Source: Verrucomicrobiota bacterium (GTDB taxonomy: Bacteria; Verrucomicrobiota; Verrucomicrobiia; Chthoniobacterales; UBA10450). From it: DNA of 6,571 nucleotides. The position numbers and the translations under genes are program-made. The DNA is taken from the NCBI GenBank assembly GCA_003218345.1, contig QHNF01000168.1, forward strand, positions 1-6,571, written 5' to 3'. Under the pieces are notes generated by a model, which was not told the DNA's origin, did not search any database, and saw nothing but the letters and a program-made list of their open reading frames with translations. Below are positions 5,708 through 6,571 of this stretch, piece after piece. The first letter of the stretch is position 1; every line of letters starts with the position of its first letter.

Positions 5708-6571
5708 TCAGGGAACCGGCAGCCCTGCAAAAATCCGCTCGATGATGGTTTCGCTGGTGACCGCTTCCGCCTCGGCTTCGTAGCTCACGATGATGCGATG
5801 TCGCAATACGTCAGGGCCGATGCTTTTCACATCTTGCGGTGTGACGTATCCGCGGCCGTTAAGGAACGCGTGGGCGCGTGCGCCTAGTGCGAGATAAATC
5901 GTCGCACGTGGGGATGCTCCGTAACGAATCAGTCCTTCGAGCCGCAAACTATATGACGCAGGCTCGCGCGTCGCCCAGACAACGTCCACAATGTAGTCCT
6001 TTACCCGATCATCGATATAAATGCTGTTGACCACGTCGCGTGCGGCGATGATTTGTTTTGGGTCAATCACCGGATCCACTCGCAAATCCGGCGCCGAGGT
6101 CGCCATTAAGTCCAGAATGTTTCGCTCCTCAGATTTTTGGGGATAACCGATATTCAATTTGAACATGAACCGATCGAGCTGCGCTTCGGGCAGCTGGTAA
6201 GTCCCTTCTTGTTCGATCGGGTTTTGAGTTGCCAGCACAAGAAACGGATCGGAGAGCGGATAGGTTTGTTCGCCAATTGTGACCTGCCGTTCCTGCATCG
6301 CTTCCAGCAACGCGCTCTGTACTTTGGCCGGCGCGCGATTGATTTCGTCGGCGAGAATTAGGTTTGAAAAAATCGGGCCTAGCTTCGTCGTAAACTCACC
6401 GGTCCGTGGATTGTAGATAAGAGTGCCGATCAAATCCGCAGGCAAAAGATCTGGCGTGAATTGCAATCTTTGGAAACCGGTCTGGATACATGCGGCCATG
6501 GTTTTCACTGTGAGCGTTTTGGCCAATCCGGGAACGCCCTCGAGCAGGAGGTGACCATTGGCCAGCAGCCC
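5708..6571 (-). CDS. moxR: MoxR-family AAA+ ATPase (5' end outside window)
   Basis: The 287 visible residues are the AAA+ core of a MoxR ATPase, a cytoplasmic chaperone-like enzyme that couples ATP hydrolysis to remodelling of VWA-domain partners. The frame stays open to the window edge at 6571, so about 35-45 N-terminal residues are probably missing against the usual ~320-335. An apparent TTG start at 6526 lies inside the P-loop and is not the real start. Visible motifs, numbered from the first visible residue: Walker A GVPGLAKT (12-19), Walker B LILADE (71-76) followed by INRAPAKVQSALLEAMQE, sensor 1 in LATQNP (N117), LPEAQLDRF with a likely arginine finger (R134), and a sensor-2 type segment GASPRA near the C-terminal lid. 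The catalytic set looks intact. It is the first visible gene of a DUF58/VWA/Bat operon, which is the classic moxR context. The stop is TGA at 5710-5708. Family assignment is very secure; the client is not known. Confidence 0.96.
   Translation of the reverse strand, partial: GLLANGHLLLEGVPGLAKTLTVKTMAACIQTGFQRLQFTPDLLPADLIGTLIYNPRTGEFTTKLGPIFSNLILADEINRAPAKVQSALLEAMQERQVTIGEQTYPLSDPFLVLATQNPIEQEGTYQLPEAQLDRFMFKLNIGYPQKSEERNILDLMATSAPDLRVDPVIDPKQIIAARDVVNSIYIDDRVKDYIVDVVWATREPASYSLRLEGLIRYGASPRATIYLALGARAHAFLNGRGYVTPQDVKSIGPDVLRHRIIVSYEAEAEAVTSETIIERIFAGLPVP

Overview
The window is a stretch of one minus-strand operon of the MoxR-DUF58-Bat (aerotolerance-type) family. It is cut at both ends: the 5' part of moxR lies beyond position 6571 and most of batD lies beyond position 1. 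There is no plus-strand gene I can support. Base composition is roughly balanced. The combination of a Bat operon with a fused BatB-BatC, an inserted S23/IVP-type four-helix-bundle gene, and junctions filled with short degenerate tandem words suggests a soil-type Verrucomicrobiota or a related PVC-group bacterium. That placement is inference and is not proven by any marker gene here.

Reading along the minus strand (high to low coordinates): 6571-5708 MoxR AAA+ ATPase (N-terminus missing); 5670-5206 four-helix-bundle protein; 5174-4290 DUF58 protein with an intact MIDAS; 4243-3701 (or from 4264) small one-TM DUF4381-like protein; 3714-2662 BatA-like VWA membrane protein, translationally overlapping the previous gene; 2576-414 BatB-BatC fusion (VWA domain, then TPRs, then a long Q/P/S/K/E-rich tail); 381-1 start of a BatD-like secreted or membrane protein.

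Functional picture: MoxR AAA+ proteins are thought to act as chaperones with VWA-domain partners. DUF58 is the usual cytoplasmic VWA-like partner. BatA and BatB carry metal-binding VWA domains anchored in the inner membrane, with TPR (BatC) and BatD modules placed on the periplasmic side. The physiological role of such operons (stress tolerance, maturation of envelope or periplasmic enzymes) is not settled.

The most unusual content lies between the genes. Five of the six junctions hold a cluster of about three or four degenerate 7- or 8-nt words, with a different word family at four of them. The same 7-nt family appears twice, as 27-nt inverted repeats tightly bracketing the four-helix-bundle gene, which looks like a cassette inserted into the operon. 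Several of these clusters overlap or abut start codons or ribosome-binding sites. The sixth junction, DUF4381/BatA, is a compact overlap with a strong Shine-Dalgarno and has no repeat. No stretch over 300 bases is without a gene, and no promoter, terminator, tRNA, rRNA, CRISPR or IS element was seen.
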